From the NCBI GenBank assembly GCA_037179385.1, contig CM074195.1:8757787-8821786 (forward strand): a stretch of DNA of 64,000 nucleotides, read 5' to 3'. Position 1 is the first letter of the stretch. Each line of letters starts with the position of its first letter. Shown piece after piece: positions 60,964 to 64,000 of this stretch. Under the pieces are notes generated by a model. That model made no database searches. It was not told where the DNA came from and saw only the letters and a list, made by a program, of their open reading frames with translations. The position numbers and the translations under genes are program-made. Source of the stretch: Holothuria scabra. Taxonomy: Eukaryota > Echinodermata > Holothuroidea > Aspidochirotida > Holothuriidae.

Positions 60964-61786
60964 AGCATTGCAACAAGGGAGCTCTAAAGTGACAATACAG
61001 GTCTTACTGTACTAGCTGTGTTCCCAACTCAGGTTGTCTCAAATATTTGCACTCATCATGGCAATGTTCAAAATCACATTACTCAAAATACTGCAGGAAT
61101 ACAAACTGTATTTGTATTTCCCATTAGGTTCCAATACAGTATGTATTAAATTACAGAGTATAATAAATTAAAGTTTGAGACCCAACTTCTTTGTCTGGTA
61201 ACCTAACTTTTCATATGAGTATTCCACACTTTGCATTGTAGCAATACACTGACACTTACTGTTATTAGGACCAATTTTTAAAGCTACGCTGATTGTGCCT
61301 TTCCATCAACTGTGCAAAAGCTATGCAACTGCATGCCCACATCTGTTAGAAGTTATTCTTCTTACGCACAGTTAAAGTCACATTTAAAGACTCATTTTCG
61401 CCAGTTGGCATTTTGCTGTGGTAGGATTATTAACTTCTTTACAGAATCCTCAATACAAAGTTGTTTCTACTGTATATCATACTTGGTATTCCTTTGAGAA
61501 CACAATTAGTTAATGGCACAACTGAATCACTATCTCATTTCAAATATCACCTTTACATTATTAATAAACAAAGTTTAACTTCACAGTATACTTAAAGGAA
61601 TGACTTCATGTAACCTCATTTAATACATCCATAGTGTAAAAAATAAGATTATAATATGCACTGCACAAGCATGCACCATTCCCTGTTTTTCAGAGGAGGT
61701 CTTTACCAACTGTAAACACTGAAAATGGCACAGAAAAAGGAATGTCTAATTCGCATCACCTACCCCCTCCCCACCCTACCAGAGCT

Positions 61787-61950
61787 GTAACAAGGAACCT
61801 ACTACCATTGTGCTTGGTGCTCAGCATAAGCAATAGAGTAAGGAAAACAAGCCAGTGAGCCACATCTCCAAAAAAGGCTGTGGCTGGCTCAACTTGAACC
61901 AATCAGTTGGAAACTGGGCCGAAGAACTCCATCTAACCTAACCTAACCTG
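61787..61950 (+). mobile_element. tRNA-derived SINE, body with TAACC tail
   Basis: Contains AGCAATAGAGTAAGGAAAAC, AAGCCAGTGAGCCACATCTC, AACCAATCAGTTGGAAACTG and ends CCATCTAACCTAACCTAACC, showing that the family's 3' tail is a short TAACC repeat. The head is missing. Confidence 0.8.
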
Positions 61951-63020
61951 ATTTTGCATCTGAGTCACGTCATATGTATTTGTGACTTCAGTAGAGTCAG
62001 TGACTCGAGTCAATGTACTATATCTATGAAGTAAATCAAAATACAATTATAAACTTATAACCTTCTGGCTTTATCTGGTACTGTAACATCCACAGTCATT
62101 TTTCCAGTTGTAAGACACCTGACTGGAGTATGGAAGAAAGTCACTCCTAAAGTTTCCTCGATGAGAAACTTTGATGCTATCAAATTCTAAAAGGATAACC
62201 TGTAAGGAGTACAACCACCCCATTATCTTATAAGGATGTTGACTTTTGATAACTTTCAGTCAAAACAGTGCACATAAAGATTTAACAAGGTCATAAAACC
62301 TCTACATGTTTACAACTTCAGCTACTTTATCTTAAGAATGATCGCAGTAGTATTGCAATAAAATACCTTACTAGGTGTTAATCAAACAAACTTTACATAT
62401 TAGTACTAATATTTTATTATTCCAACCTTCATACCATTCGGCCATAGTTTACTCTTCCAGGAGAAAAATGATGATCCGGCATGACAGACACCTTTTTCTA
62501 CACGATGTACAGTATTGTATGCTTCAGTGACAGGTAACTGACAGTTGACGACCATAAGCTAGCTGCACTGATGAAAAAGTGTGGACCTAGATTGGAAGAT
62601 ATTCTGATGCCCATGGAAGCTGTAAAATCCCCAACAATGGAAGATTACCACTATATCTTCAAGCTATGTCTTAGAGGAATTTCCCTCCATTAATATAATA
62701 TGTTTCTACTGTATGGCAGTATGTTCTCACGTTCTCGGAAATGTGTTCAAAGGGTAAATTACGCAACTTGTCTTTCTTAATTGGTACTCATCTAAGAAAA
62801 AGTTCCTAAATATTTTGTTTAACGTTAAGCTAGTTCCAGAATTTTCCAAAGTACAAAAGGCTGTGGCAACACATACAAATCTTCACTGTATCAAGGAGTT
62901 ATGCAAGTTGGCCTGCACTTGTTACCATAGAAAACATTGCATGTTATTTAAACAATTAAAGACAATATGATTGATTTAAAATGTTACAGCTTGAGCTGCA
63001 ATAACTCACACAGGTAGTTC
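61951..63020. other. intergenic, nothing recognised
   Basis: AT-rich, no supported feature. Confidence 0.4.
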
Positions 63021-63190
63021 TTGTGCATACCCATTGTAATTTTGCTAGGGGGAGGGGTTGGGTGTTAGAACCCCCCCATGACCCAACCTTGCAATGCAAT
63101 AAAAAACCTAAAATAGCAGTTTTTTCTCTCTATCCTTAGACTTTTCCCTCATGTCGAGCCCCAAAACCTACCCCAAGGCAAAATACTAGC
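63021..63190. mobile_element. hAT-type MITE, third copy of the 170-base family
   Basis: Interior matches 24508-24675 (ACCCAACCTTGCAATGCA, TATCCTTAGACTTTTCC). Right end TAGCTATGCGCCTG; left end decayed (TTGTGCATACC). Flanks ggtagttc and ttgagttc agree at 5 of 8. Length 170, as expected for the family. Confidence 0.7.
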
Positions 63191-64000
63191 TATGCGCCTG
63201 TTGAGTTCCATCACATGGTTATATGCACAAATCTTCAACCTTCTCAAATCTATGTCAGCTCTTCCTCTGTGCACTCATCCAAATTTTTTATCTCTATCTA
63301 CTAACACCAGTACTTTAAAATAAAATACTTTAAACAGCAATAAATTACCTCTTACTGTATGACATAAAACACCTCATTAACAGTAACCCTGGCAATGATT
63401 ATGGATGACCTATCACCCCACCTTGGTCTCCTGCTGAAGTGCAGCAATCTTTCACGCCAGCCTCCATCTGTACATGTCCCCATTAAAGGTACAGTACTAA
63501 GCTACAGTACCAGTAGCATGGTTTCTTCCTCCAAATGAATATCACATTCTTCCCCTTACTTCATCCTCTTACCTCTTAAACTGTTCACTTAATTTAAAGT
63601 ATAAGTTTCACACAGTAAAATGTTCTTTTCCTTTCCCTCTTCCTCCTCTTCTCTTCTTTCCATCTTTTATGCTTTTCCACAATTTCATCGCTTTGATGGT
63701 CTTCAACAAGTTCCCGCAGAAGTCTTCTACGTGTGACATGACATGCTTATCTCTCGCTCTTCTGATGGTTCATCAAATTCGCTTTCTGTATTGGTACAGT
63801 AAAAGCTACAAATTATATGTTGCTGTCATCCCCAGCTGTTCTTAGGAATAAAGCTCTTCTCTCAGGAAAAATGTAAATCACTAGTGGCAAAATGTCCATC
63901 TCCTCTACATATTTCCTTGTCTTCGTAATTTTCAATCCATATTGCAATGCCAACCATATGCACCATCATCACATTGTCCTGAAATTTCCATCCACGTTCT
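63191..64000. other. intergenic, nothing recognised
   Basis: CT-rich stretches (63620-63665) but no gene or repeat family member was identified. Confidence 0.4.

Overview
The window is nuclear DNA from an animal. Coding sequence is sparse, broken into short exons with canonical GT/AG splice sites, and spread over more than 32 kb. The rest is AT-rich intron and intergenic DNA packed with small, mostly non-autonomous transposons. The mix suggests a marine invertebrate deuterostome, perhaps an echinoderm; that is an inference from general character, not a species call.

One host gene can be supported. It is on the minus strand and codes for the N-terminal part of a type II membrane metallopeptidase of family M13 (neprilysin / endothelin-converting-enzyme type). 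Exon 1 (33474-33735) holds the cytoplasmic tail, the membrane anchor and a Pro/Thr stalk. Later exons follow at 17.4, 10.8, 8.9, 6.0, 3.9 (putative), 1.9, 1.4 and 1.2 kb (putative), with compatible intron phases throughout. The zinc-binding catalytic half is not in the window and presumably lies past the left edge. Several exons are 33 to 90 bases and sit inside or outside longer open frames, so a simple ORF search would miss them.

Layout: 1-33.7 kb is the gene with its introns. These carry a LINE 3' end beside a 186-base tandem duplication (3.0-3.9 kb), a 90-base-arm foldback element (3.9 kb), a 462-base tandem duplication (7.2-8.1 kb), MITEs (11.1, 12.2, 28.3, 29.3 kb), hAT-type elements with CAGTG ends (11.4, 24.5, 25.2, 27.1, 29.9 kb), tRNA-derived SINEs (20.3, 20.7 kb), repeat arrays dense in nuclear-receptor half-site motifs (14 and 22-23 kb), and four exact 97-base tandem units (32.4 kb). 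The stretch 33.7-64 kb has no recognisable gene. It holds further hAT-type elements (35.5-37.8 and 38.1-39.9 kb, each with perfect 8-base target duplications), a SINE split by one of them, a 1.5 kb foldback element bounded by TTAA (50.3-51.8 kb), a perfect 74-base palindrome (56.8 kb), and more SINE and MITE copies.

No CRISPR array, rRNA or intact tRNA gene was seen. The most unusual items are the spacer-less 74-base palindrome, the 10-base-phased AGGTCA arrays inside a tandem repeat, the SINE split by a hAT-type element, and the gene's tiny exons, one of which abuts a duplicated LINE fragment.
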